Numbered from the stretch's first letter, positions 1 through 12,194 are shown. The stretch is 64,000 nucleotides of DNA from Echinococcus granulosus (GCF_000524195.1 NW_020170433.1:449483-513482), one strand, 5' to 3'. Notes: generated from the sequence alone by a model not told the origin. Numbers and translations: made by a program.

Positions 1-1860
1 CATCATACTTAGCAGTGCATTTACCTACGCCGGCTCTTTACGTTCTGAAAGCTGTCCTTAGCCTCCCAGGCGTTCCTACACACTAATAATAAGTCTTCCC
101 CGGACTGAAATGGGTTATTACCACCTCAGAGAAGTCTCGGGACACTGCACAATGTCTTAAGGAATAGATTTTGATTAATTTGGACTTACAGACAAACAGT
201 ATTTTGATTAAACTGGCCCAGTAGTGTTTTAAGTCTAATTTTACTCTAAATAGAAATAAAAAGTTGAGGTTTTTGATCTGGGCGTCTTCAGGACCCAAAA
301 TAACATGAATTCTAGCAAATTAGTTTAAGCTCTTGCAAACAGGACATTTCTTGAGTCTTATTTGTCATTCGTAAGATGCGACTTGCCATTCCCTACCCAA
401 AGTTTCATTCCCAAACATGTGCTCTACTTTTAAAAGGCAAGTGGAGGAAGAAAGTGAATTTCTTAAGACAAATTGAGTTATTTAAATGGAAAAGGAAAAG
501 CGACCAGCCTCATACTAACATAAGAATTTCACAACTTTAAATAGCCTTTGACAGGAGTGCAGAACCGTACACTGTAGGTACTCTTCAGATGTGTTCGTTG
601 GACACACCTTCAATATTCGGTTAGTTTTGTTTAGATGGATTAAAATATGTGGGTAATTTTCCAAATTTTGATTGAATAATGCTCTCCATACTAATGACAT
701 AAGGCGTAAGCTGATGGGGATGTCTACAATCCCAGAGAACACCCCCAATTTAATCCTCTAGAAGTATTTTTTAGTGCCTAGCCCTGGAGTATTCTAGAAC
801 TTCTCGGATCTCGAGCTTTCTCTCTGTTCCCCCAATTGGATTGTCTCACGTACGGACACCAAGGTTATCAATTTTGATTCTTAATTTACTAAATCACCAA
901 TTTTGATAGGCATAAAATTGGGTTTTAGGCATTTTAATAGCCGATCATTTTAAGCGTTGTACTCTTTGGGCAGAGAACATTTGATATTGTGAACTGAACC
1001 AAATTTTCTTTAAATTACTGATTTCACTTTATCGCCAATAACAATTTTCACGGGTCGCGCTCGTTCAAAGTGCATAAATTAGCACTAAAACATTCTTTAA
1101 AAAAGGATCTACCTTCGTGAAGTCATAATTAACAGCGGACTTATTTCATCTATTCAAAAAATCAGGGTCTGTGTAGAGAAAATTGATTCCCAATAAAGAG
1201 CTAACTTTGAACTAATGTCACTTCAATGTTTTGCTGTGTGAAGCGCACCTGATAAAAATCTTAGATCCCAAAGGCAACTTAGTGTATTGGCATTCTTGGC
1301 CCTATTCACAAGTTAAAATTATAGTTAAGTCTAAATTTAATCATGTAGCAAAAAATTTAATGCATGTTTGCATTAAACATCTAGGCCATGCAGGGACAGT
1401 TTTCCCAGCCTGTGGCTGAGAGGTTGTCACTGATCCTAAAAGAGGGAACGAACTCTTATCGCCTATTAGCTTTAATAGCCTGCATACCTTCCGCAAACTA
1501 CTCAAACGTAAGCTGCTCTCTACTATGCATCCCATACAATCAAGTGGGCTAGAGACAAAGGGAGAGGAAATGCTGAACTCCTTATGCAACCATGGCCCCT
1601 AAGATAAGGGTGTTGTTAATATATTTACTTTTGATTAAAAGCACAAGTAAATAGTAGTATTACAAAACGGGAGGCTCAGTTTGTTTTCTTTTTAAAATAA
1701 ATCAGGGTACAACAAAATCGTTGGTACGTGAGTTGCAAAAGTGATATTATTTTGTCGTTTATGTTATTAAAGATTTCTAGCTGCATAAAACTTTGCTCGT
1801 AACCTGTATTTGGTTTGGTAATTATTATTTAGGCTAGATATTTACCCGACGCAGCCCGCG
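1..1860. other. Non-coding stretch upstream of NDUFB6
   Basis: No exon, RNA gene or mobile element could be recognised on either strand. The open frames here are short (60-82 codons), have no motif, and lie in A+T-rich sequence, so they are treated as chance. The region probably contains the promoter of the following gene, but no convincing TATA or CCAAT arrangement was seen. Confidence 0.5.
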
Positions 1861-1861
1861 T

Positions 1862-1882
1862 TTTTTGAATTGCCAGCTGTAG
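1862..1882 (+). promoter_or_regulatory. Splice-acceptor-like site 18 nt before the NDUFB6 ATG
   Basis: A T-run followed by CAGCTGTAG ends at 1882, 18 nt upstream of the start codon. It could be the 3' splice site of a 5'UTR intron or a spliced-leader addition site. Similar sites precede the MYT1-type gene and NELFCD. Transcript evidence would be needed to choose between these. Confidence 0.35.
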
Positions 1883-1900
1883 TGTCCTTGGCTTTGGAGA

Positions 1901-2602
1901 ATGTCGTTTACTAAATTGGATGATGCTATTATTGAAATGCAAAAGCAGCTGTATAAAGAAGAGTACATGAAAGAATTACGCATGAGAAGAGGGGGGAAGT
2001 TTTACCCTTTCAACATCGAACCGATGCCGACCGAACGCGAACGTCTGATTAAACCAATGACTGATTCCGAAAGGGCTTCCCGTAAACAATGGCTTGCTGA
2101 TCAAAAACTTTCCCCACGTGAACCGGTGGATGTACCTGAATTTACACGCAAGAATATTTTCAGGCGGGCTTACTGTAAATTCTTTGATGGCTTGGCCGGT
2201 ATCTTCAGACCGGTTCTGGTACGGGAACAATGCTTGAGGTCATTGTTATAGGGTCAAAAATACACCCCCGTTCTACGGAAAGCTCTGCCGTTGGCACTCA
2301 TTCCCTATCTTGCCGTTTGTACCTTTTGGTATCAAGTAAAGTATTCACCGAGGGTATGCATTACGTTTCCCTTGATTGCCTTTTCATACAGACCTGGGAA
2401 ACGGGTTTCAAGGGATTTCGTATCGAGAGACTTAGACGTCCGGCTGTCTACCCAGTAAGGTTCTTTACGTTTACACTTTCTCTCTGTCTAGGGCCAGCCT
2501 GACTTCCCCAACTCGCCAAAATTGGAACATCACTTCGCTGACGAGGGCTTCAGTAACAGAAAAATTTTCCTCGGTGACAAGTTGGTCACGAGTGGCCGCT
2601 GA
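1901..2602 (+). CDS. NDUFB6: NADH dehydrogenase [ubiquinone] 1 beta subcomplex subunit 6 (complex I B17)
   Basis: Accessory subunit of mitochondrial complex I with one membrane helix, in the inner membrane. Exons are 1901-2218, 2252-2353, 2392-2454 and 2492-2602, giving 197 residues. The three introns are 33, 38 and 37 nt, all GT-AG and all phase 0. Family evidence: residues 61-76 (RKQWLADQKLSPREPV) match the vertebrate RRRWLKDQELSPREPV block. Residues about 117-133 form a hydrophobic helix rich in A, L, P and Y. The C-terminus RKIFLGDKLVTSGR (184-197) matches the vertebrate SRIFPGDTILETGEV region. Every junction keeps the frame, and the last three exons restore the known family order. The protein is longer than the usual ~128 residues, mainly at the N-terminus, where residues 1-50 are rich in K, E and R. 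The ATG is the first in an open frame after an acceptor-like site at 1882. No AATAAA was seen close downstream. Confidence 0.9.
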
Positions 2603-5600
2603 GTGTATTTAAAAGTTGTAGATTGCGTTTCCTGGTTTAATCAGCTGTCTAGTTAATAGAGCTTACCAATTCACCTATCATAGGTTGCTTTGATATCGGG
2701 AGAGTGGTTCGCATGTCGGTTGGCTTAAAAGCTACTTACACTTATGTTTCTTGATCTGTCTTCAGCTATATTCGCTAGTTTTGTAAAAATATGCAATCAG
2801 TACATCTTAAGTGTCCCCTTTTTTTCATGTAACTGTCTTTTGATTCACATCTGAGGTTGGTGGCTTTCAAATTATGCGCTCGATGTTTCTAAATGGAGGC
2901 AACTATGAAATCCAGTTTACACTAGGACGTCTGCTATTATCCAGCGAATTTAAATCCGTTCAGGACCATAAATGCTGACCAAGATTGATTCTACTGTACT
3001 TGATTGTTCATCATTAGGTCGTTCAGTACTTCTCCATACTTCTACAAACCCCTATCGCTTAATGGCACATGGGGGTTCTGTAGGTGTATGTTCCTCTAGT
3101 GGCCGTCACTTCTGACCAGTTGTCACAGTTAATCCCTAATTAGCACTATTTGGACAAGGGCCCGAATGTAGGATGCAACGAGCCTGTCTATGGAGTGTAA
3201 ATGAACCATCCAATGGCCGTGGTGTAAGTCAATAGTACCTTTGGAAATTTTCATTGCGTACAATTAAAAAACGCTCCACAAGGGGGATGTTAGGCAAAAT
3301 CCTGAGCAGTCTTGCCATACTTTTCGACTCGCTGCCCCAGAGTCATGGTAGTCGCTATTTCTGTTTCAGTTTTCGAGGTCCTGGGTTTTTTGTTAATTAG
3401 TAGGAATATTCGCTGAATAAATGCAGATTGGCGCGTATTCCCTCTGAGGCTAGAGGACACAGTTGTGACCAGATTGAGTTTGGATTTGGGGGGATAGGCT
3501 GTAGATTTGTAGATAGCAGAACACGGGAGGAGCGCTTTTAATGAAGAAGAGCATAAGTGTTTGACTAATGAGTGCTTGGCGTTTCCCTGTTTAATTAATT
3601 TCTACGTAGCCGCCATCCTTGGATTCTGACGTCTTGTGTTGCAAACATTGTTACTTGTAGACATTAGTAGGCTGACATTTAGGGCTGGAAAGGCGGAGGG
3701 TATCACCCGGACTTCCACCGGTTTGCTCTCAGACCGTGGTCCTCAGATATCGTCTATCCCACTCATCACAGTGAAGATGTCTGTACTTACGAATTTAAGC
3801 AGCATGGTTACTTCACAGAGATATCTATCAACGCCGCATGAAAGTAGTAAACCCAGATGAATATGAATAATGCATTTATTTCCACTTTGGGTTTGTCCTT
3901 TGTGTGAACTAGAGAATCACTGGTTCAAGTTAACAACTTTTTGAAAGTGTTGGCACCTGTTTAAGGATAATCGGCTTTAATGGTTCTGAAATATTGTGAT
4001 TCAGAACAGTTTTTGGTACTGCCTCGCAAATTTCATGATGATAGGTATGGTAAAACTTTGCTAATGCTGTACATAAATTTTTAATGGCATAGAAGAAATA
4101 TTCTCGTTCTTTCTGTGAAATGATGATCAAATTTGTTTTAAAATTTACATTTTAGCACTTAATCTCAACTTATTTACTCTTTTACTAAATAAAACAACTT
4201 AGCATCGTGCTTTGACCACCCTTAATTTCTCCATCTGGTATGGCACGCGCCGCATGCAAATCGCATTTAAGACGGCCGAGATCGTGAAATTCCTCTGACC
4301 TCGGGTTTCTTCGGTTCGGCATTGCTCTCTGTAGAGGATTAAGAAAAATCCTAATTCAAAATCAGCTAATTATCATCTTTGTTGCTAATTATGTTCCTTT
4401 CTCTTCTTAAAGCCTCTAAGGAAGAAGAAATTTAAAGTTGGATTATTTCCATAACCAATAAAAAAAAGGCGGTATTTGTGGCTCTGTAAACACAATTTGT
4501 TCCATTAATTTCCCGGGTTGATTTAGCTAGTATTTGTTCTCTGTCTTAGAAAACAAAACTGCAGTAAAGGTTCCATTATTTATGTAATGCTTTGGTAACT
4601 TGTTCACTTCTTTTTTCTCTTCATGGGCACTCAAGACTTCGCCTTTGTACTTGCGGAGGGCTGCAGGTCCTCCGGGCCATGCAATTGCCCACCTCCCACC
4701 CCTTCTGCACGTCAGCAATACGTATTCTACTCTAGTATTTGGCCTTCTCTCGTATTCAGGAAAGACTCGAGGTGCTTAAATTTGCTTAACGAATTAGCCA
4801 AATGCAGAATGGAATGAAATTTTCTACTTCATATTACTGAACTTTGGGCTTATAATTACACAAGACCATCTTATGACACCATTGCATTCTACGCTAATGG
4901 GTAGCTTTAAAGAGATTATCCTAATAGTGATCTCTTCGGACTATGTAAATATTTTACCTGCCAATAAGTTGGTCTCGTCCAAAGTTAATTCGCTGATGAT
5001 GCTGATGAAGCCTGAGTGGAAAATCAAGCAAAAGGGAGGTTTCAGTTTTGTTTAAATTGAGGGAAGTCTAGTTTGAAGCAAAATAATGTCCGCATCCTGT
5101 ATTAACAAGGACAGTGACAAACGTGACAGATGCTAATGACATTCATGAAGGATTGCTTTTAAAAGGAGCTACTTGCTCTTCATCAGAATGATCCGTAGCA
5201 TGGATCTTTCAGATTGCCAATTTTGGTTCATTCCGACTGAAACGTCCTTCATTTATTGAAATCTACTTTGGTTTAACCTCTAATCGCTCAGGAAACTTTT
5301 TTTTCCAGGCGAACAGTCTGTCTAGGAACACCACCTGAAGCCCACAAATGGGGCTCTTTATTGCCTCGATTATTTCCCAGACCCAAAAAAACCCACATAC
5401 ACCCACCTACACACACAAGCAGTATATGACTGCCCTTCATGATAGCGCCCGCGCTATCTTTGAAATTTGATGCGTTTTCTCTCTCCCTCTCGCGCTCCTG
5501 CTCCCAGCTGTTTTCATCTGCTCCATGGAACACTTTCGGGATAGGATAGTTGTGGCTCCAGTCCCTAAGTTTGATGCTCTCCTATTTCATATTTCCTCCC

Positions 5601-7788
5601 GTCCTGTTAAAGAGAACGCATTTTACCGTGGAAGATATCTGTGACCCACTGTTGGGCTGGCAAGATTTCCCATTTAAACTTGGTTGAAACCGATCATTTG
5701 CAAGTGCCTTTAGTCGTCAAAGGAGTTCTCTGCGTTGTAGGTATAATAATTCCAGAAAAATTACTTTTCTTGTTTACTTCTATGGACAAATATCCTTCTA
5801 TTGCATTAAACGTCAAGTCTTAAAGTGGTTTCAGGACTACGAATATAGTTCAAACCATGTTGATTATAATGGAAAAATCATTCAATAATCTTAATGAATT
5901 ATAGAGATTTCGAGATAAAAGTGACCACGTAATTTTCAAAATCAAATTATGAAATCTGTGAATCCATTAAAAAGCTGCTAGATTTACTTCAATTAAAATA
6001 AACCTCGCAAACCTGCGAAATAAACCAACGTTGTAAAGTATTTTACTAGAGGAGTACCACTAGGTTTAAATGAGGTAGGATACCACATTTAGTTGTTCAG
6101 TTAAATCTGTTAGCAGATTTGGCTCTGACAGAACGAGAAGTAAAACAGGAGGTACTATGAAGGTAAGCATATACCAAATGTTAGCAGTGGGAAGGAGTTT
6201 TTAAGAACAGGACTAAAGGTTTCCCTGTTATTCATCCGAAAGCTTGCTGTTTTCTTAAGCCATGTCAAGCAAAAGAGATATCCTCGAGACTGAAAATGAC
6301 ATTTGCTCGTAACGCACCGAAACGAAGTGGTGAAGAGGACAGCATGCCTTTGCATGAGCGCTCATGTCAGCACGAGGTCTGGTAAAGAAACACTTAACGA
6401 GGTATGGGAAGTCCATTGGACGTCACATAAGCCCACCAACCCAATAACTGAGCAAAGCACTTCAGAAGATGGTGCGTCGACAAATATGGCGAATATCTAA
6501 TTATAAATTATTGTGAATGTGTCAGAACTTGTGCCTGTGGCATCTGTTTTGAAATTAATTTGTCAAATGAATCAGTAGATACCCATGGTGAAACTAGACG
6601 CTATATAATGTTCATGGGTAGGGTTCGAAATTTTCATTGAAATTTTAATGCCAAAATCAGCTTTGAGAGCGTTATAAGAGATGAGGGTCTAAAAGCCCAT
6701 TTACTGGAACATGCAGAAGCACTGAGCGACCGACAGAGCAGAGTGCCACGTCAATGAGTTTGGAACCGATTTGCAAGGGAGTGAAGAGGCTCATGGAATG
6801 CTACTTATGATTAAAGCACGTTAGTCAAATAGCAACGTTGCCTCAGGACAGTTATAAACTATTCAAAGAAGCAGGAGCTGTATCTTCTCGGAGGTAATTT
6901 AAAAGTAACTCCTAAAAGGTGCAACGACAATCCCACTTGTGATGATGGAGGTTGATATAACTTCTAACTAATTTCGTATGGAGATTATTTAAAATAATCA
7001 AGTCGTTTGATATGGTTCATTAAGTGAAATCAAAGATCGCAAATCATCTCAAGAGAAGCCTTAGAAAGAACGTCTTAACATAGTGCAAGGGCGCTTCCCA
7101 TTAAGAGGAATTACAGCATGAGGATAAAATTGCAAAAATTTTTGCGGCAAAGTTGCATTAAGTGAGACAAAACTACGTCAGAATTTGTTTTAACTTCCTC
7201 GTGTTTGCTCTTGACATGATCCGGTGACTGGCAATGAAATTCTCGCAAAGTCAACCAGCTCCTTTTAAAATCCCTGTTCGAATAGGAAATACATTCGAGA
7301 TCCGTAGTTTGTAAAGCAAGAAATTATTTTCAGTTTTGGCCAAAAGAGTTAACATGGGCATCGAAACATTCAAAGAAAAACCGTCTTAAATCCTATTCAT
7401 TAGTTTATTTGTGCAATCATGGCTTAGAGTGTATATCTTCTAAAAGTTGTGCCTTAAACTACGCAACAATATGAATTTCTTCCAAGAATCTATGCAATAA
7501 ATTAAAGCCAAATCGTAACATTTAGGTTCGGATATTTGTGTTAAAAGGTCTAATCCTGCTGCGCTACTCAATACAGTGGTGAGTGGAAGGTGTGTCAAGA
7601 TGGTTGTGGATGAAACAAGATGACCCTCTGCGCTATTGCAAATTGATGAGCTCGAATGAGAAGCTGGAAGAAGAGGCCTGGAGACCCTAGCGATTCTAAC
7701 ATTTCCGTCATCAGAGACGTGACAAACTAAGATCTCACAGAGGGAGAAGCGGAGGAATGTATTATGCAGCAAGAGCACAGAAACTCAC
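2603..7788. other. Intergenic region with one dispersed-repeat copy
   Basis: No exon chain or RNA gene was recognised. The region holds a copy of a dispersed repeat at 4670-4782 (separate entry) and an A/C-rich stretch near 5381-5420. A short frame near 3700-3760 encodes LLSDRGPQ, which faintly recalls retroelement integrases, but nothing around it supports that. The remaining open frames are at chance length. Confidence 0.45.
4670..4782 (+). repeat. Dispersed repeat, copy A
   Basis: About 110 bp alignable by eye to 19767-19868 and, less well, to 58700-58808. Shared landmarks in order are CTCC(G)GGCCATG, CACCCCTTCT, CTAGTATTT, a pyrimidine-rich TTC tract, and TTCAGGAAAGACT. No open frame, target-site duplication or terminal repeat is visible, so the element type is unknown. 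A diverged short interspersed element or solo terminal fragment is possible. Confidence 0.45.
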
Positions 7789-7938
7789 GTAAAATCATGC
7801 AAGCGAGACCAAAGTCTCCAATCTTGACGACATTGCCCTCCCCAACAAGGCATTTGCGCGTGGCGAGATCGTGGTGCACATAGCGTTGGAACTTGAGGTA
7901 GGCTATGCCGAAGGCTACCTTCACGGTATTGCGCAAGT
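7789..7938 (-). pseudogene. Tyrosine-kinase catalytic-loop exon, probably a dead copy
   Basis: The minus-strand frame encodes the core of a receptor-type tyrosine kinase. It contains [20 protein letters not shown], then [18 protein letters not shown] and CMI, corresponding to the αE helix, catalytic loop and DFG motif of Trk/DDR/MuSK-type kinases. Possible splice borders are a TAG acceptor just before 7938 and a GTGAGT donor after 7789. Two key residues are altered: HRD reads HHD, and the Mg-binding Asn of the loop (DLATRN) is Lys. Just upstream, a frame with NGSLS, resembling the hinge EYMxNGSL, lies in another frame and ends in a stop. The activation segment, APE motif and C-lobe could not be found downstream. 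A retained pseudokinase exon is the alternative; the isolation and frame break favour a pseudogene. Confidence 0.55.
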
Positions 7939-10900
7939 CTAGCAAAGACGAAGCGTGGTAAAACGAATTCACCCAGCGGCCAAAGATAAGGAGCCGTTGA
8001 TCATCCATTTGACCGCACTCAGGAGAAGCTTTCGGCTCAAACTAATAGGCTGAATTTTACTGCAACATAATGAAAGGTATTCCACTTTAGAGGTACTGCG
8101 CGAAGTAGTAAATAGCAGGTATGTTGCACTACTACTTGTAATAGCCAACACAAATCTTTTAAACCAGTCTAGAGATCGTCCTTCTTGATAGCAGAAAGTA
8201 ATACATGGAAAAATGTAAGCATATGGGATCTCCTGGTTTATGTTCCAATGCTTCCTCTATAGTACAGGGTCAAAAACACCTCCCGATCAGGACATCTAGA
8301 ATTGGTGAACTCCTTTGATCCACCTGACGCACCAATAGTCCTATTATTCGGGATTTGACTGAAAGAAGTAGGTGAGTAGAAAGTGTAATTTAACGAAAAG
8401 AACGTATTTCAATAGTTTTTTTGAGTTTTCCCAATTGTAAATGCCACAACTACTATTTGAAGGGGCGCATGCGCAATAGCGTGACTTGAAACTCACAAGT
8501 ACGCTAAATGGAGAAATTATTAAGAATTATTTAAAATGTACGGTCATTTCTGAAATAAAATGCATTTCTACTTGGTCATGCAGAATCGTTAAGTGTGGAA
8601 CTTCATTTTGGTATGAATTAGCTATAGCTAGAAAGCGCAACGTAGATTAGATTTTAGTGTAAAATTCTATTTAACTGGTGGCAACTTGAAGTAGAGCAGT
8701 AGCAAAGCTCTCAAATAAACAACTTCGTAGAATTTCAAACATTCGTTACTTCCTTTTAGCTAGTTAGGAAGATATCACTGTGATAAATATTTATTTGAAT
8801 AGGCCCTTCATGTAGCAAGCGGTCAAGTTTGGGTCAACCTTGTAAATAGGAAGGCGCTGTCCATCACAAAGGCAGAGATAATGTCCTATTTCTCATAAAA
8901 CAGACCCTATTTGTATCCTCCAAAGCCTTATTTTGGCCTCAGTGAAAACATGCATTAGCCTGGATACCGAATTCTTTAACTCGTAGGAAGAATAGGCGTT
9001 GGCCAGACAGTTAGAGTCTTCCATCGTAACTGTAAGGTGGGGAAAGACAATAAGAAATATTCGATGAGCTTACGAGAGCTTGAATAAGGGTCTATTCATC
9101 ACTCAACACTCTAACTTTAGAAGAGCCTCCTTCTTGATCACGACTGCTTCCAAATGACTCAAATTCATATTTGCAAGCCCAAGGCAAATTAGAAGGGCAG
9201 TCATGCCATTCCTCTTTGGCTCTGACCTAGCCAGTGCAGTAGTAATCCTTAGGGCTTTCCCGTTCCTTTACCAAAAATGATGGCTAAGACTGTAAAGCAT
9301 TGTTGCACGTTATCATAGGCAAGAAAAGCCTGTCAGTATCATCCCTTTTTGATCAAATTTAGCTTACGATATTAACCTTGGGGGGCGATTTTCTGCGGAG
9401 AACTAGAATCATTCTAAATTCTCTTGAAGCTACCCTCTCTTCCTACCAAGGCATTAAATTGTTGACTTTACTTCGCTAAAGACTGGCGTTGACGGTATCT
9501 GTAAAGCTTATACTTGAGACTACGTTTCACATCATCGGTATTGGGGGAATGAATTTAAGAAGCTCCTGGTTAAATACTTGCTCTTGGCAAGGTTTTAAAC
9601 TAAAAAGAAAAGCAATGGGAAGCACAAAATAGACATCGGCTTAGCTTGATCCATCTGCCAGCTACCCAGACGCGTACCACCCTCCTTGCTAGAAAATGCC
9701 GACCTTCGAGTCGGCTAGAAGCTCAAGGACGAGGCCACAAAACCTCATTTGCTCTGGTCCTCAATTATTACCTTGGCAAAAAGGGATGAATGCCTTTGTC
9801 TGCGCCTTGATTTTGAAGAATTAAACTGATTAACAAAGAATACTGCCTTTTCTCTACCTCACATCAATGAATCGCTCGAGTTCCTACACGGTCCAAGTAG
9901 TTCCCTGCAACAGAATCCCGTAGTTTTCTAGGCTTAGTAGGCTACTACAGGTGTTCTATCGACGGCTGTGCTCATTTCACCAGTCCGCTGCATAATCTTA
10001 CGAAAAAGTGAATCGAAAAGAAATTCAAGTCAGGAAAAGTACGTGGTGAAGCGTTCAAAGAACTCGAGCAAATGTTCTACATCCGAATTAGGTGCCCCAC
10101 CAATCGTTCTGAGCACTGACGATAGTAGTACTCCTGTGGGTGGTGAGAGTATCTGCTTGATATAATTTTTTTAAATATGACTGAAAAAGAGATCCGAGAA
10201 AAGTCGACCTAGTGTGTGCGCACCCATGTCTGTCGTATACTAGACAAAAGCCGTGTGACGACAAACACAGACAATCTAATGTCTATCATGCAGGGGATTT
10301 AGTGCAGCCCTATACATCATTCCACCCTGCTACCCAGGGCACATTGCAAATTCACAACATTCGAGCAGCAATGCATTTCGAGTAGTGGAGATCATGTCAC
10401 AACAAATCACTCGGTTCACAACACACGGCTGCGCGTGTAACCAATCACAGTCCATCATCACAAGATGCGTCCTTATAAAGGTATGCCGCCGAAGAAGAAA
10501 CACCTTGAAAGAAATTCACTGAACCTAGTGTGCCCAAAGAGGATCATCGAAACAATGATGGCGCTTTGCGGTGCATCTTTATCTAGGTATACCTTATAGA
10601 ATCAGGTGCGCAGATTGGACCAGTCTAGTGTTTGAGGAGGTGCATTCGATTCCCGAGACGGAAACGGAATCCGATTTTCCGTAGAACATTTGCCGTTTCT
10701 AAAATCCCACATTACCACAGTACATAGTCTTCTCCAGCTTATCTTTCTATCCAGGGATCTAAAATGGAGGGCAGAAGGAAAAAAACTACAAAGGATTGCT
10801 TTTCTTTCAACCACACAAAAATCAGATGTTCAATGCCTGGAAATCATTGTTATTTTGTTTCGTGCATTAACTGGAGTGGCAATAAAATTTTAAAAGGTGT

Positions 10901-11429
10901 ATATATTGCTGCTTTTGAGATGTCTAAAATCAGTAATGCCACCAAATTGTTTACCTCGATGCCACATTAACAGTAGCAGCACTAATACGCATAAGGTCCA
11001 TTTTAAGAGGATTAATTCATTTCTTCAAACATCTTAGACCAGGAACAATTAAAGAGTAATGGATTAGCAAGCAATTTTGTCTAATCACTCCGAGGGGAAT
11101 GACGCTAACTACCCCATTTTTAACAGGATTTCCTACGGCACCAATTTTATCATTAATATTTCGTCACAAAGAAGAGGAATACAAATAACTTGATGGCAAA
11201 TTATTCGGTTTAACTATTGATCTTTTAGACGTTGTTTTTGCATCACTATAAGAAATTTTTTGATAATGCTCTCTAAATCTGTCGCACACGAAAGACTTTA
11301 TTTAATGGCATATAAAGGTTGGATGCTGAACCATTCCAGCTTGTCAGTATAACATTTTGATTAAAAGAAATTCACTGTAAGGATTTTTAAAATTTTTGCC
11401 AAGTAGTGATGACGAAATAAAAAAAAATT
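7939..11429. other. Mostly unassigned; may hold upstream exons of the gene ending at 12132
   Basis: No homology was recognised. One frame at 9986-10165 encodes a Ser/Lys-rich segment (SKRNSSQEKYVVKRSKNSSK and following). An acceptor-like TTTCACCAG lies before it and a GTGAGA donor near its end. It could be an exon of the unrecognised gene downstream, but this is not shown. The rest is A+T-rich with no visible structure apart from the hairpin at 9698-9715. Confidence 0.35.
9698..9715. repeat. Short GC hairpin
   Basis: GCCGAC and GTCGGC pair across a 6-nt loop CTTCGA, inside A+T-rich flanks. Function is unknown. Confidence 0.4.
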
Positions 11430-11471
11430 AGTAAGCACCGTCGTGATGGTCCTTCATCAGAAGTGCTTACT
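11430..11471. repeat. Nested stem-loop
   Basis: The outer arms AGTAAGCAC (11430-11438) and GTGCTTACT (11463-11471) pair over 9 bp. Inside them TGATG and CATCA pair across GTCCTT. Together they make a 42-nt imperfect hairpin about 100 nt upstream of the first recognised exon of the gene at 11568. Confidence 0.5.
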
Positions 11472-11567
11472 ATGAATGTTTTGCGCCAGTGCTGGAAGGA
11501 TTAGCCTCAACAACTGCTCTAAAAAATCATAATGCTCTTTTAGAACTGAAATAACTCCTCTCTTTAG

Positions 11568-12132
11568 AGCTGCAAAGCGCATCAAGGAGTGTTCGGTTGC
11601 GAATCTCTCAAGAGCATTGGCTTTTCAATACAGTAGGAAGAAATTCTGGAAGATGCATTGCTGGTCGGAGCCCAATCGACCTCCGCTAAAAGCCCAATGC
11701 CACGAACTACAAATAAAGAGTTATTTCACCCAAGCCAAAGGATTTATTATTTTGTTAGTATTATTTAGCCATTTAAGATTTTTGGAAGACCCTGAAGTTT
11801 ATAAAATCTTCTTCAAAGCCCCATTTGGTTTTATTCATTCTAGCTGAGGCACTAACGCAAAGACCCGAGCATTCCGTTTTGATTTCAAGGCTGTTAAAAA
11901 AATCATCTGGGCAGTAAGTGAATTTCAAACAAGTTTGACCAGAACCCTTTCAAATCCGTTTGTGGTTGTACGTGTGTTGTATAGCCGTCTAGATGTGGTG
12001 CACGTCGTCTTTTTCCAAAAGGCAAATCTATCAACAAAGCTTTCTATTCGTGTGCCTTACGGTGTTGATGACAACAGCTTGACGGATGAAATGCTTCGCC
12101 TGCTCGTAAACTTCTCAGCCAAAAAAGTATAA
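11568..12132 (+). CDS. Unrecognised protein, last three exons (5' part not found)
   Basis: Exons are 11568-11632, 11844-11913 and 11943-12132, with introns of 211 and 29 nt. The phases agree at both junctions (1+2 and 2+1 nt). The first acceptor is a strong pyrimidine tract (CTCCTCTCTTTAG) and the second donor is a perfect GTAAGT. Joined, they encode about 107 residues without a stop. An α-helical-looking part (RIKECSVANLSRALAFQY, then TEALTQRPEHSVLISRLLKK) is followed by strand-like segments (NPFVVVRVLYSRLDVVHVVF, then KLSIRVPYGVDDNSLTDEML) and a basic end. An AATAAA follows the stop by 57 nt, supporting a terminal exon. No family was recognised and no function is proposed. Upstream exons are expected because the first listed exon starts mid-codon. 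A fully chance arrangement cannot be excluded. Confidence 0.5.
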
Positions 12133-12188
12133 AGAGTTCTTAATTATCATGACTAGCCTACACATTATCAAGTCACAATTTTGTGCAG

Positions 12189-12194
12189 AATAAA
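12189..12194 (+). terminator. Poly(A) signal AATAAA for the unrecognised gene
   Basis: Canonical AATAAA 57 nt after the stop at 12132, a normal distance for a cleavage signal. Confidence 0.5.

Noticed and set aside
3636..3860. Frame containing LLSDRGPQ, like the integrase of LTR retrotransposons
   Set aside because: Only a few residues agree, and no zinc-binding, D,D,E or reverse-transcriptase motif lies nearby on either strand.
7440..7778. 112-codon minus-strand frame next to the kinase exon
   Set aside because: A stretch near its end vaguely recalls the kinase C-lobe (YDLAL...), but the APE, DxWxxG and CW motifs are missing. It overlaps the proposed donor and is not a continuation.
10640..10670. 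TTCGATTCCCG, like the T-arm of a tRNA
   Set aside because: The flanking bases do not pair, and no A-box, anticodon arm or acceptor stem fits.
11462..11550. Protein-like frame (VLEGLASTTALKNHNALLEL) between the hairpin and the first exon of the unrecognised gene
   Set aside because: It has an acceptor-like start, but no donor lies before its stop that can join it in phase to the exon at 11568.
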